Shown piece after piece: positions 9,381 through 17,250 of a stretch of DNA of 35,055 nucleotides; the stretch's first letter is position 1; each line of letters opens with the position of its first letter. The notes below the pieces were generated by a model. That model made no database searches. It was not told the DNA's origin and was given only the letters and a program-made list of their open reading frames with translations. This stretch comes from a virus, in IMG/VR virus record IMGVR_UViG_3300042691_023005, positions 1-35,055 of that record; one strand, written 5' to 3'. The position numbers were made by a program, and so were the translations under genes.

Positions 9381-10086
9381 ACACTGTGGTCATATCTCCG
9401 GATGGGGTCATTATATTTCTTTTTAAATCTAGTTTAGGCTCATTTTCATTCAAAAACTTCTTTATGTGTTTTGAATCTGCAATAGGCATTGAATCAACAT
9501 ATTTTGCAATATATGTCTTATCAGTATTATCATTAATACTTTGTATTTCTTTTGTTAATCTTAATGTAACTCTTGGAGCAGTTCTTGTTGGGGGGTAGTT
9601 ATCAATTATGTCATTTATTTCTAAAATCTCACCATATGTTAAAGGTTTTATTTTCACAACATCTCCTGTTTTTGGTAATTCTGTTGTAAACAATCCATCT
9701 GAATCTGGTAGTTCCCCTTTGAGGATTGATAACTCACTCAAATCAACTATTGTTTTAAATTTAGTATTTGTCTTTGGGTCATTTACCAATAGTTCCATTT
9801 CAGTACCAAAAGAAGTATTTCTTAAAAATATCAATATTGCTTCAATATCACCCTCAAGCATTTCTTCTGGTCTTAAATCATGCTCATATATCTTATTTCT
9901 TAATAATTGCAAAGTAAAATTCTTTGATGCTCCAAGCAACAAATTTTCATCCGATGCTGTTAGATACCCAACTTTTATTGATTTTTTTTTGGACTTGTAA
10001 AAAATACCACCCGAAGGTAAAACAACCACATCATGTGGCAAATCAAAATTACTTTTTCCTACTTCATAGGATTTATCTTCTTCCAT
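9334..10086 (-). CDS. Tail assembly chaperone / gp26-like baseplate protein
   Basis: A 250-residue protein starting MEEDKSYEVGKSNFDLPHDV. The early segment VVLPSGGIFY and the following KVGYLTASDENLL match the pattern of the T4 gp26 baseplate family (LPS.G..Y, then a basic/hydrophobic strand and a T..+E element). There is a helical region at residues about 75-110 and a mixed region to the end, VEFFRPFFGI. It lies between tube and tape measure, where tail assembly chaperones normally sit and keep the tape measure soluble while the tube forms. The end of the gene contains a T6-C run where the ribosome may change frame into the 9204-9380 frame. An AT box (TATATTTAATATAAAA) precedes the ATG. Confidence 0.68.
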   Translation of the reverse strand: MEEDKSYEVGKSNFDLPHDVVVLPSGGIFYKSKKKSIKVGYLTASDENLLLGASKNFTLQLLRNKIYEHDLRPEEMLEGDIEAILIFLRNTSFGTEMELLVNDPKTNTKFKTIVDLSELSILKGELPDSDGLFTTELPKTGDVVKIKPLTYGEILEINDIIDNYPPTRTAPRVTLRLTKEIQSINDNTDKTYIAKYVDSMPIADSKHIKKFLNENEPKLDLKRNIMTPSGDMTTVYAGFGVEFFRPFFGI

Positions 10087-10195
10087 TTTTTTATATTAAA
10101 TATATCTTTTTTTTTAAGAAAAGGAAATAAAAAAAACCCATATATAAATGATTTAACATAAATATATGGGTTTTTTTATAATTTTTAGTAAATAA

Positions 10196-10684
10196 TTAGT
10201 AAACCAAAATACATCTATCTGGTTGAAGAGTTGCTGTAATTTCAGCCAAAGCATCACCTCCATAACCTAATGGACCAAAATCAACATTTGTTAACAAACA
10301 ATTAACTAATATCCACTTCTCAATCACAACACCTGTTGGATCAAGCATTTCTAAGTCAACATCTTTCTTATATCCAGCAGCATAACCCATTCTACCTGTT
10401 ACAGATTCAGCATGTAGTCTAACCCACTCCATTAATGCTTGCGCAGCAGATGGGCCAATAGGGTCTCTAAACTTAACTGTAATAGGATTCCATTTAAATT
10501 GTCCTGAAACGTATGTTTCTGTATTCAAAAATTTAATTGGAGTTGATGTTATATCTATCTTAGGTCTTGCAGCTGACTCCACAAACCATTCATTTATACC
10601 TAAACTTGCGTGAAACCTAAGAATAAATCTATTCTGCCTTTTAGGTTCATAAGGTAAAGGCATTTTCATCAATAAGTCCGCCAT
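10196..10684 (-). CDS. Tail tube protein, T4 gp19-like
   Basis: A 162-residue protein, the size of T4 gp19. Features of the gp19 tube family are the N-terminal PKRQNRFILRFHASLGINEW, a beta segment IDITSTPIKFLNTETYVSG, then FKWNPITVKFRDPIGPSAAQ with ALMEWVRLHAE, and a C-terminal LTNVDFGPLGYGGDALAEIT half ending in a hydrophobic strand. The protein polymerises into the inner tube of the contractile tail. It is followed downstream by chaperone and tape measure, as in related phages. A perfect 12-base palindromic late-type box lies 8 bases before the ATG, fitting strong late expression. Confidence 0.9.
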   Translation of the reverse strand: MADLLMKMPLPYEPKRQNRFILRFHASLGINEWFVESAARPKIDITSTPIKFLNTETYVSGQFKWNPITVKFRDPIGPSAAQALMEWVRLHAESVTGRMGYAAGYKKDVDLEMLDPTGVVIEKWILVNCLLTNVDFGPLGYGGDALAEITATLQPDRCILVY

Positions 10685-10691
10685 ATTTTTT

Positions 10692-10703
10692 TATTTATAA
10701 ATA
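10692..10703 (-). promoter_or_regulatory. Palindromic late-type promoter box before the tail tube gene
   Basis: TATTTATAAATA is a perfect 12-base palindrome containing TATAAATA, 8 bases before the ATG at 10684. It is the clearest match in the window to the T4 late consensus. Confidence 0.55.
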
Positions 10704-10822
10704 TCTAATTTTTTATTTTTTATTTCTAAAAGTTAATTTTTTTCTATTTACTTTTATATTTTGTTAAAATATACTTATATATTATAGGATATAATAACTA
10801 TTATATAGTTTATATATAAATA

Positions 10823-11638
10823 CTAATATAATTCTTTTTTACCTTTATTTGTACTATATATTGTTAAATTATCTTTTTTAACTCTTTTTTTAATTGTTTC
10901 TAAATTTTTAGGATCATCATCAGAAAAACCCATACTAAAGTATTTTTCTAATCTATTCTCACCAGATATATCTTTTTTAATGTTATATTTCTTTTTAATT
11001 ACATTAGATAATTTCTTACAGTAAGAATAAAATTCATTTAAAGCATCAACCTTTGCATCTTCAGGATTAGCAGCAGACCCAGCATCTCCAAAACTAACTG
11101 GATAAAATTTGCAAAGTATTAAATAAGCATCAACCATTTCATCATCAGATAATAGTGATTCATCAGAAATATCTCTATATTTTTTAAGGTTATGAACTAA
11201 TCTATTTTTATTTATACCATTGAAATTGTTTTCAATATATATTTTAACAGCTTTCCTTAATGTATTTGGATTATGTCCTCTTGCTGTTATAATTGAAAAG
11301 ATAGACCCATTATTAATGGCTTCTTTAAAATCATCAAATGCTGGACCTAATTTTGCTATCATTACATCTTCAAGGAATTGATTATCACCATCAGTTTTAA
11401 ATTGTCTAAATGGTAAATTGGCATAATTAACTATTGTTGTTCCTCTATATTCAAATTCCGATGAACCTATCTTTGATCTGTATTTTGCAAAATCATGTGT
11501 TGACATTCCAACTTCTTCCCCTTCATTATCAATTAATATGATTTCTGTTGGCATATAAACAATATTGTCATCCCAATCAAAAGCGTAATACTTCATATCA
11601 GGTGTATTGTTCTCTTCAAAATTTTCTACAATTATCAT
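10823..11638 (-). CDS. HAD-superfamily phosphatase-like protein
   Basis: A 271-residue protein from the ATG at 11638. Motif I is YYAFDWDDNIVYMPTEI, giving the DxD of HAD hydrolases (nucleophile and acid/base Asp), although the usual Thr after DxDx is Asn. Motif II is FSIITARGHNP. A later FGDAGSAANPEDAKVDALNE supplies acidic residues where motif IV is expected. The likely role is phosphate removal from a nucleotide or nucleic-acid end, but the substrate cannot be told. The frame is open upstream to 11740, but that extension (MVVIIFIFCFF) would overlap the divergent gene at 11721 and cross a late-type box at 11647-11660, so the inner ATG is chosen. It sits between the sheath and tube genes without being a known tail part. 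Confidence 0.72.
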   Translation of the reverse strand: MIIVENFEENNTPDMKYYAFDWDDNIVYMPTEIILIDNEGEEVGMSTHDFAKYRSKIGSSEFEYRGTTIVNYANLPFRQFKTDGDNQFLEDVMIAKLGPAFDDFKEAINNGSIFSIITARGHNPNTLRKAVKIYIENNFNGINKNRLVHNLKKYRDISDESLLSDDEMVDAYLILCKFYPVSFGDAGSAANPEDAKVDALNEFYSYCKKLSNVIKKKYNIKKDISGENRLEKYFSMGFSDDDPKNLETIKKRVKKDNLTIYSTNKGKKELY

Positions 11639-11646
11639 TTTACTTT

Positions 11647-11660
11647 TTTTATAATAAATA
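11647..11660 (-). promoter_or_regulatory. Late-type AT box before the HAD gene
   Basis: The leftward strand reads TATTTATTATAAAA, ending 8 bases before the ATG at 11638. It matches the family of boxes before structural genes, and supports the internal start. Confidence 0.4.
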
Positions 11661-11669
11661 TTCTTTTTT

Positions 11670-11700
11670 TTGGAAAATACAAGATAAGTATATATCTTTG
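11670..11700 (+). promoter_or_regulatory. Host-type (Bacteroidota) promoter
   Basis: TTG at 11670-11672, 20 bases, then TATCTTTG at 11693-11700, matching the Bacteroidota housekeeping pattern TTG-N19/21-TAnnTTTG. It is 20 bases before the ATG at 11721 and back to back with the late-type box of the divergent HAD gene. Confidence 0.65.
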
Positions 11701-11720
11701 CATCAACAAAAAAACAAAAG

Positions 11721-12056
11721 ATGAAAATTATAACAACCATCCAACCTCTACTTCAAAACAAATTGGAATTTAATCCAAGTGAAACTATGAAATGGCTAAC
11801 TTATAACCAACCTATATTCTGGTCATTTGGTGTGTCAAAAACAATAAATGTAAATAACAAAGGATTATTAATTAGAGTATCCGCAAGAAGACACAAAGGT
11901 TGGATTTTGATTACATTAAATGGTAGTGACTTATACGATATTCAATTATTAAACACTTTGGGTAAAATAAAAAAAGAAATAAAAGATGTATATTGTGACA
12001 ATTTATTAGATGTAATAGATGATTCAATAGAGAGAATACCTGAATACACAATTTGA
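11721..12056 (+). CDS. Unknown 111-residue protein
   Basis: I do not recognise this protein. It is a small soluble alpha/beta protein: MKIITTIQPLLQNKLEFNPS, then a central strand-rich part WSFGVSKTINVNNKGLLIRV with a basic SARRHKGWILI, and an acidic helical end (KKEIKDVYCDNLLDVIDDSI). No catalytic motif, signal peptide or membrane segment is seen. It has its own host-type promoter and its own terminator, so it is a single-gene unit, probably expressed before the tail genes on the opposite strand. An early host-takeover role is possible but is only inference from the promoter type. Confidence 0.7.
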   Translation: MKIITTIQPLLQNKLEFNPSETMKWLTYNQPIFWSFGVSKTINVNNKGLLIRVSARRHKGWILITLNGSDLYDIQLLNTLGKIKKEIKDVYCDNLLDVIDDSIERIPEYTI

Positions 12057-12060
12057 GTAC

Positions 12061-12096
12061 AAAACCCCCATTCTTTAATTAGTTTGGGGGTTTTTC
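12061..12096. terminator. Intrinsic terminator after the 111-residue gene
   Basis: AAAACCCCCA pairs with TGGGGGTTTT over 10 bp, followed by TTC. The loop contains TCTTTAATTAG, nearly the same as in the terminator at 27595-27630. Confidence 0.8.
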
Positions 12097-12141
12097 TTTA
12101 CTTTATATGTTATTTTTTTTATTTTTTTCATAAAATATTTA

Positions 12142-13005
12142 ATGAAAAGAAGTTCACAAAAAATAAAAAATAAAGGCTTTGGAATATATTTAGTTATAGG
12201 AATATGGGGTCTTTTTTTACTAGGGTTTATTTACTCCCCAAAGAAACCAAAAGAAAATATAAAAGAATTATCTTCCACTATAAAAATTGAAACATTATAC
12301 GTTGATAGAATATTGCCTGGAAAAGTTGAACCAAAAACAATTGAAACTCCTGTTGAAACTAAGAAACCAGTTGATAATACCGTTAATAAAATTGATAAAG
12401 ATGCCTATGCTGGTAGGTCTTATGGTTATGACAAACGCAACTTAAATAGACAGGAATTACAAAAATTTCTTGAAAAAAATGGTTTTAGGAATCTAAAAAA
12501 TGCCAATCTATTTAAGATGAGAAGAATATGGATGGTATATAACTATGAACCTATGCTTATGAATGTTCACCTAATGACCGATTTTCCCTTATCAATGATA
12601 TATTCATTCTTTATAATAGAGGCAACAAACAAAGGTATTGAAACAAATCTTTGGAGATTACACGCAAATGCAGGTGGGGGTAAAGCCATAAAAGGTTATG
12701 GTACTGTAACTTACAAAACAAGGGAAGTTATTAGAGGTAGAAATAAGATTATAAGTGCTAAGTTTTATAGTGCCAAGTCAACAGAAGAAGGTATTGAAGC
12801 CTGGGCAAAAATATTTAACTCTGGAAGATATTATGATTGCAAAAAAGCAAATTATAAATTACCCAAGAAAGATTTATATGAAAGCATTTGCAAGTGTGTA
12901 TATGAATCAGGATACCACACAGACCCAAAGTACAAGTTTAGAGCAGAATTTATGGCAGAATTTTGGCGAATAAAAAATGAAAACTTCCCAATAGAAGAGT
13001 TCTAA
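12142..13005 (+). CDS. Membrane-anchored glucosaminidase-like peptidoglycan hydrolase (lysis candidate)
   Basis: A 287-residue protein. Residues 13-30 form one hydrophobic segment after a Lys-rich N-terminus, a signal anchor placing the rest in the periplasm. Residues about 40-90 are a Lys/Pro/Thr linker. Residues about 145-287 match the glucosaminidase (GH73/FlgJ-like) pattern: SMIYSFFIIEATNKGIETNL with candidate catalytic Glu160, a G-rich loop, KFYSAKSTEEGIEAWAKIF, then CKCVYESGYHTDPKY and a helix. In this family the end (the ESGYHTDP.Y part) is strongly kept. It would cleave the glycan chain for lysis or entry. No holin was recognised beside it; the membrane anchor suggests a signal-anchor-release type endolysin. 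It is flanked by terminators and read against the tail genes. Confidence 0.72.
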   Translation: MKRSSQKIKNKGFGIYLVIGIWGLFLLGFIYSPKKPKENIKELSSTIKIETLYVDRILPGKVEPKTIETPVETKKPVDNTVNKIDKDAYAGRSYGYDKRNLNRQELQKFLEKNGFRNLKNANLFKMRRIWMVYNYEPMLMNVHLMTDFPLSMIYSFFIIEATNKGIETNLWRLHANAGGGKAIKGYGTVTYKTREVIRGRNKIISAKFYSAKSTEEGIEAWAKIFNSGRYYDCKKANYKLPKKDLYESICKCVYESGYHTDPKYKFRAEFMAEFWRIKNENFPIEEF

Positions 13006-13013
13006 AAAAAAAG

Positions 13014-13045
13014 AAACCCCCACCTCAATGTAGAAGTGGGGGTTT
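13014..13045. terminator. Intrinsic terminator after the hydrolase gene
   Basis: AAACCCCCAC pairs with GTGGGGGTTT (10 bp) around a 12-base loop, followed by TGTTG. It lies between convergent genes. Confidence 0.75.
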
Positions 13046-13056
13046 TGTTGTAAAAA

Positions 13057-13107
13057 TCCATCATTATTGCCAATTATGGTATTTAATGATGGAAATATCC
13101 ATCATTA
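13057..13107 (-). terminator. Alternative hairpins / terminator at the end of the sheath gene
   Basis: Three 10-base arms are present: TCCATCATTA at 13057-13066, TAATGATGGA at 13084-13093 and TCCATCATTA at 13098-13107. The middle arm can pair with either outer one. In the leftward transcript the middle/left hairpin is followed at once by TTTTTA, as in an intrinsic terminator, while the right/middle hairpin (4-base loop) would exclude it. The sheath stop codon TAA is the first three bases of the right arm. Confidence 0.6.
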
Positions 13108-16100
13108 TATATCTTCAAACGAAGCACCAGTAGGTGTAATAACAAATTCAAGTGATATAAATTCTAATGACCTTGTAGGTTTAATATAAATTTTACCACT
13201 CATTGTATTTCTATCTATATCCTCTGGGTCAGATGAAACTGTAACACGGAAATCAGTAAGACCACGATCCCTTCTAATACCATCTAGGATTGGATTTACT
13301 GTGTCCAAAAACTGTTGGCGAACTATCTGGTCATTTTGTTCAAAAAGTAGCCTCACAGCCACCGCAGAGATTAATTTACGTGCTTGTAATAACAACCTTC
13401 TAACATTAAGTCTATTTAATGCAGATTCTCTAACTTGCAATGTTTTATTACCCCATATTACAGTATTCACATCAGAGAATGTAGCAATTGGGTTTATTCT
13501 ACCTTGATATAAAACATCCCTCTCATCCTGGGTTAATTTAAGCCTTGCCTTAACAGAATTAACCAAACCTCTACTATAACCAGCTGATGCAAACCAAGGG
13601 AATGAAACGTTGTCAGTTAAGGCTAAATTTCTACATACCTCGCCAGTTGGGGGAATGTAAACTTGTGTGTTGTTTGTTGTGTCCCTAACTAAAATCCAAG
13701 GGTAATATGTTGCTGTGTAGTTTGAATCAATGTTTGTTTCTTCCAAGGATACAATTGATTCTTGTGGGTAAATATATGCTTTTGTATCTGTATCTAATAA
13801 ATCTGCATCAGGCGTTGTTGTTATATAAATTGAGTCTGCTCTATCATTCTCAACCATATCAATGGCTGCTTCAACCAAATTGCTATTATTAACATAATCA
13901 ATACCAGGTGTAACAAATACATTAATGTTAACTGATTCAGGGTTGCTATATGTTAAAACGCCTTTTAAATAAGCATAATAATCTGTTGTAGCAAAATCCA
14001 TTGTACCATCACCTTCAACAATTTGTTTAAATGTTCCTTGTCCTGTTGCAGAAGCATATCTACCAGGAACACTTTTTGCGCCTCTCATATACCCAGTTCC
14101 ACCAAGTATATACTCATCACCATTTGTTCTCTTCTCATTATATATGTCCCAGCCATCAAACCCACCTTCAAACATTAATGTGAATTTTCTTGCATACAAA
14201 TAGTAATAAGCGTTTGTATTGCTTTCTGGCTCTGAATTGAAACTAGAAACCCCAACATTAAATGCTGTTTCACCACTTGATAGGTAAGAATTTACTATTG
14301 TAACAACTGTTGCACCTGAATCCATGTGGAAACCTTTTGTTATAACATTCCAATCTGTACTATCAGATATAATACTTGTTGGATTTTGTTTTCCCTTATA
14401 TGAAAAGAATGAATTATCATAACCAAATGATGTTGAAAACCCAAGATAAGTTCTCTTTATATTATCTGATGTAACTACGTTACTTGTTGCAAATGGTTGA
14501 TTATATACAGTTTGATTGTTGTAATAATACTGTGTTTTATACAATGGCCCAGGTGTTCTACTTGAACCATATTTCCTATGTTGATAACCCATAAATCCAC
14601 AAGGTAGTGCATCATTTGGATACTCTTCAGACATTTCAATCATAATATACTTTGAAACCAAGTTGTACTCTCCATCGCTAGTTCCTATCTTCTTACCAAT
14701 AAAACTATTTGTAGTTTCATCTAATGTACAATTTGTATATTTTTCAAGAACAACGGGAGCAGAATCTGAATCATAAAAACTTCTAACTAACACATCAAAT
14801 GTTCTATTCTTAAACGACATATTAACAATAGAAACTTTAACTTCTGTATTTGCACTTGATCCATCAGATATTGAAATGAATTTAAATAAGTTATAAACTT
14901 TATTACCCCTTAATTCAGAAACAACATATGGTGTTTCTGGGGATTGGTATTTCTCCAAGTACCAACCAATTGAATCAACACTACCACTTCTAGCACTATT
15001 TAAATAAGTTAAATTTGCTCTTAAACCTCTAATATACCCCATCTTATACATTTGGTTTAGTAAGTTAGGGTAATGCTCCTCAACGAAAACTGGGGTTTCT
15101 GATTTAGGTTTTCCAAAATTATCAGTACCTAAAACATTTGTAATATAGTTTGAATTAGTATCTTTTAATGAAACATTAAGTGTGAAATTTTTATTTTCCG
15201 TAGTATTTCCACTTAACACAAAATTACCGTAGGGGTCTAAATTAATTAATGAACTATTAGCGGTATCAATTTTTAATGTATTTCCACTTAGAGAATAAAT
15301 TGGACCATGTTCAGTAGATGAGTAATTTGTTATACCTCTTGACCTAATTGTTGCAACAACAACATTATCATATGGGGCATAAGTCAAACCACTAAATTCA
15401 AATATTTGGCCAATTGCTGTTCCTATAAATTTATTACTTGGTGTGTTTGCTGAATAACTTGTAACGTAATAGTAAAATGAATACCCAGAATAACCACCAT
15501 TTTCTGTATTAGTGAATGTTGCGTAATACCAAGGGAAGTTTTCTGATTTAGGCGTTCCATCACTATTAAGTGGTATGATTGTATCAAAATAATTATAAGT
15601 AATTCCAGATGTAAATGTGGATGCTGTTAATGTATTATAAGTTCCAACAGGAATTGAGCCATAATATTGAGTTTGCGCAGATAGTGTTCTGTCTAAATAA
15701 AGTTCATTAGTAAATGATTTTAAATCATCATAAAAAGTTGAGAATGAACCATCACTACCTTGATAAGTACTACCTGAAAATTTACTTAAAGTTATGTAAC
15801 TATTGCTTGATAAATTAATAAGTAAATCGCCTGCTGATGTTCCAGAGAAATTTATAACAAAATTTTCACTTTCATTCGTGTAATCAACAGTACTACTATC
15901 ACAATTACCAATAGTTGTTATTGACCATGATGGACCAGCATCATAACCAGATAACCCTAAAATTCTAGTTACATACAATTGATTTGATTGTTGCAAATAT
16001 GATTTTGCAATGTAAGCAGATTCATATTTTGGTATTTGAGTATTTATATATTTTTCAGGAGAAGTACCCCCAAAATATGTTTGATACTCATCATAACTTG

Positions 16101-16245
16101 AAATAAATATAGGTTCAAAAGCTGGACCCTTCAAGGTTTCGCCAACCATACCTAATGTTGTAACACCAACACTTTGCGAAACAAATGTTAAATCTGTTTC
16201 CGAAGTATATACACCTGGTGATACAAATACTTTTTGATTTGCCAT
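13105..16245 (-). CDS. Tail sheath protein (oversized)
   Basis: The N-terminus MANQKVFVSPGVYTSETDLT, with VGVTTLGMVGETLKGPAFEP and FISSYDEYQTYFGG, is the classic sheath start. The last ~250 residues form the conserved C-terminal sheath domain: FPWFASAGYSRGLVNSVKAR, INPIATFSDVNTVIWGNKTL, NRLNVRRLLLQARKLI and DRGLTDFRVTVS. At 1046 residues it is far longer than T4 gp18 (659). The extra length is a beta-rich, Ser/Thr/Tyr/Asn-rich region between about residues 120 and 700, likely surface domains on the outside of the sheath. The protein contracts to drive the tube into the cell. The start follows a perfect palindromic late-type box. Confidence 0.92.
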   Translation of the reverse strand: MANQKVFVSPGVYTSETDLTFVSQSVGVTTLGMVGETLKGPAFEPIFISSYDEYQTYFGGTSPEKYINTQIPKYESAYIAKSYLQQSNQLYVTRILGLSGYDAGPSWSITTIGNCDSSTVDYTNESENFVINFSGTSAGDLLINLSSNSYITLSKFSGSTYQGSDGSFSTFYDDLKSFTNELYLDRTLSAQTQYYGSIPVGTYNTLTASTFTSGITYNYFDTIIPLNSDGTPKSENFPWYYATFTNTENGGYSGYSFYYYVTSYSANTPSNKFIGTAIGQIFEFSGLTYAPYDNVVVATIRSRGITNYSSTEHGPIYSLSGNTLKIDTANSSLINLDPYGNFVLSGNTTENKNFTLNVSLKDTNSNYITNVLGTDNFGKPKSETPVFVEEHYPNLLNQMYKMGYIRGLRANLTYLNSARSGSVDSIGWYLEKYQSPETPYVVSELRGNKVYNLFKFISISDGSSANTEVKVSIVNMSFKNRTFDVLVRSFYDSDSAPVVLEKYTNCTLDETTNSFIGKKIGTSDGEYNLVSKYIMIEMSEEYPNDALPCGFMGYQHRKYGSSRTPGPLYKTQYYYNNQTVYNQPFATSNVVTSDNIKRTYLGFSTSFGYDNSFFSYKGKQNPTSIISDSTDWNVITKGFHMDSGATVVTIVNSYLSSGETAFNVGVSSFNSEPESNTNAYYYLYARKFTLMFEGGFDGWDIYNEKRTNGDEYILGGTGYMRGAKSVPGRYASATGQGTFKQIVEGDGTMDFATTDYYAYLKGVLTYSNPESVNINVFVTPGIDYVNNSNLVEAAIDMVENDRADSIYITTTPDADLLDTDTKAYIYPQESIVSLEETNIDSNYTATYYPWILVRDTTNNTQVYIPPTGEVCRNLALTDNVSFPWFASAGYSRGLVNSVKARLKLTQDERDVLYQGRINPIATFSDVNTVIWGNKTLQVRESALNRLNVRRLLLQARKLISAVAVRLLFEQNDQIVRQQFLDTVNPILDGIRRDRGLTDFRVTVSSDPEDIDRNTMSGKIYIKPTRSLEFISLEFVITPTGASFEDI

Positions 16246-16260
16246 AATTTTATTTAATTT

Positions 16261-16274
16261 TATTTATATAAATA
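16261..16274 (-). promoter_or_regulatory. Palindromic late-type promoter box before the sheath gene
   Basis: TATTTATATAAATA is a perfect 14-base palindrome, 16 bases before the ATG at 16245, and contains TATAAATA. The region up to the next stop (16300) is otherwise A/T leader. Confidence 0.55.
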
Positions 16275-16299
16275 TCTAAAAAAAAATGAAAAAGACGTT

Positions 16300-16440
16300 T
16301 TACTTTTTTTTGTTTGGAATATACATATAAATTGTTTTAAAATTATTATTTAATGTTAAAGTATTAGACTGATTAGTTATTTGAGCCTTTATAAAAAAGT
16401 CTTTGGAATTGTTTTTTGTTTGATTATTTTTTGCTTCCAT
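16300..16440 (-). CDS. Small ORF of 46 residues, unknown
   Basis: A short frame between the sheath and the 249-residue protein, reading MEAKNNQTKNNSKDFFIKAQ and then ITNQSNTLTLNNNFKTIYMY and ending IPNKKK. It is polar and Asn/Lys-rich, with one possible beta hairpin. It begins 19 bases after the stop of the upstream gene and fills an otherwise empty 214-base gap, which supports it being real. I see no family match. Confidence 0.4.
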   Translation of the reverse strand: MEAKNNQTKNNSKDFFIKAQITNQSNTLTLNNNFKTIYMYIPNKKK

Positions 16441-16459
16441 ATTTTTATTTGTTTAAATT

Positions 16460-17209
16460 TTAACTAGGACAACCTAAATTAAATGTCCAAATGTTTAATT
16501 CAGCACAAGAGTAAACTTCTACTATACCTATTTGTGATGTTGTATTTTTTGAGAATGTAAAAGAACCTTCATTTATGGAATTTACAAATGGATAACCATC
16601 TGGTGCTGCATCTGTTGTATTTATATTTGGATAAGCTATTCCTGTTATAGGGTCAATCTTACCCATTAAATGTTCTGTAAAGTTTTCCCTATACATTTCA
16701 TTATAATTGTAAACAAATGATCCTATATATCCTGTGTCTAATTTTATTGTATTATCATAATATAATATAAATCTATCTGCAATAGTATATGCGCTATAAT
16801 AGAATGTCACTAAACCAGTGCTAGACCCAAGATTTACTCTTAAATTATATGGGTAAATTTCTGGACCATTATAATCAATTGTTGTATTACATATTGTACC
16901 AGGGGTTGGTGTTATTGATGGTGTTGGAGTTGGTGTTATTGATTGTGTTATTGTTGGAGTTGGTGTTGGTGTTGGACTAATACAAGGTGTTATATCAATA
17001 GATGTGGGAACAATTAGACTATAATTCGTTTTATACGTAGATGAATATATATTATATGTGCCACTAATGCTATTAGAGCCAGGGATTGCTAACACATTAA
17101 AAGGAATTGTTTTTTCACCTAAATTAAATGTTTCATTTTCTTGAGAAACAGAAACAAATACCACCTCATTCAAAAGGTTATTACTAACTATTTTTACACC
17201 ACAACTCAT
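16460..17209 (-). CDS. Thr/Pro-linker structural protein, fibre or surface candidate
   Basis: A 249-residue protein in two parts joined by a Pro-Thr-Pro linker at about residues 75-104. The first part (MSCGVKIVSNNLLNEVVFVS) is a small beta-rich domain. The second part, after the linker, is also beta-rich and aromatic (LVTFYYSAYTIADRFILYYD, GSFVYNYNEMYRENF) and ends ELNIWTFNLGCPS. PTP linkers are common in exposed virion proteins that carry a base domain and a display domain. It lies between two other structural genes just ahead of the sheath and shares the linker type with the 592-residue protein upstream. A fibre, whisker or sheath decoration role is inferred. Confidence 0.55.
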   Translation of the reverse strand: MSCGVKIVSNNLLNEVVFVSVSQENETFNLGEKTIPFNVLAIPGSNSISGTYNIYSSTYKTNYSLIVPTSIDITPCISPTPTPTPTITQSITPTPTPSITPTPGTICNTTIDYNGPEIYPYNLRVNLGSSTGLVTFYYSAYTIADRFILYYDNTIKLDTGYIGSFVYNYNEMYRENFTEHLMGKIDPITGIAYPNINTTDAAPDGYPFVNSINEGSFTFSKNTTSQIGIVEVYSCAELNIWTFNLGCPS

Positions 17210-17250
17210 TATGTTACTTTATATTCAAAATCATTTATTTTCATGTTATT

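Noticed and set aside
9608-10000. 130-codon rightward open frame
   Set aside because: Shadow of the gp26-like chaperone gene, with low-complexity Ser/Ile/Phe composition.
11639-11740. N-terminal extension of the HAD gene with a hydrophobic stretch
   Set aside because: It would overlap the start of the divergent gene and both promoters; the conserved domain starts after the inner ATG.
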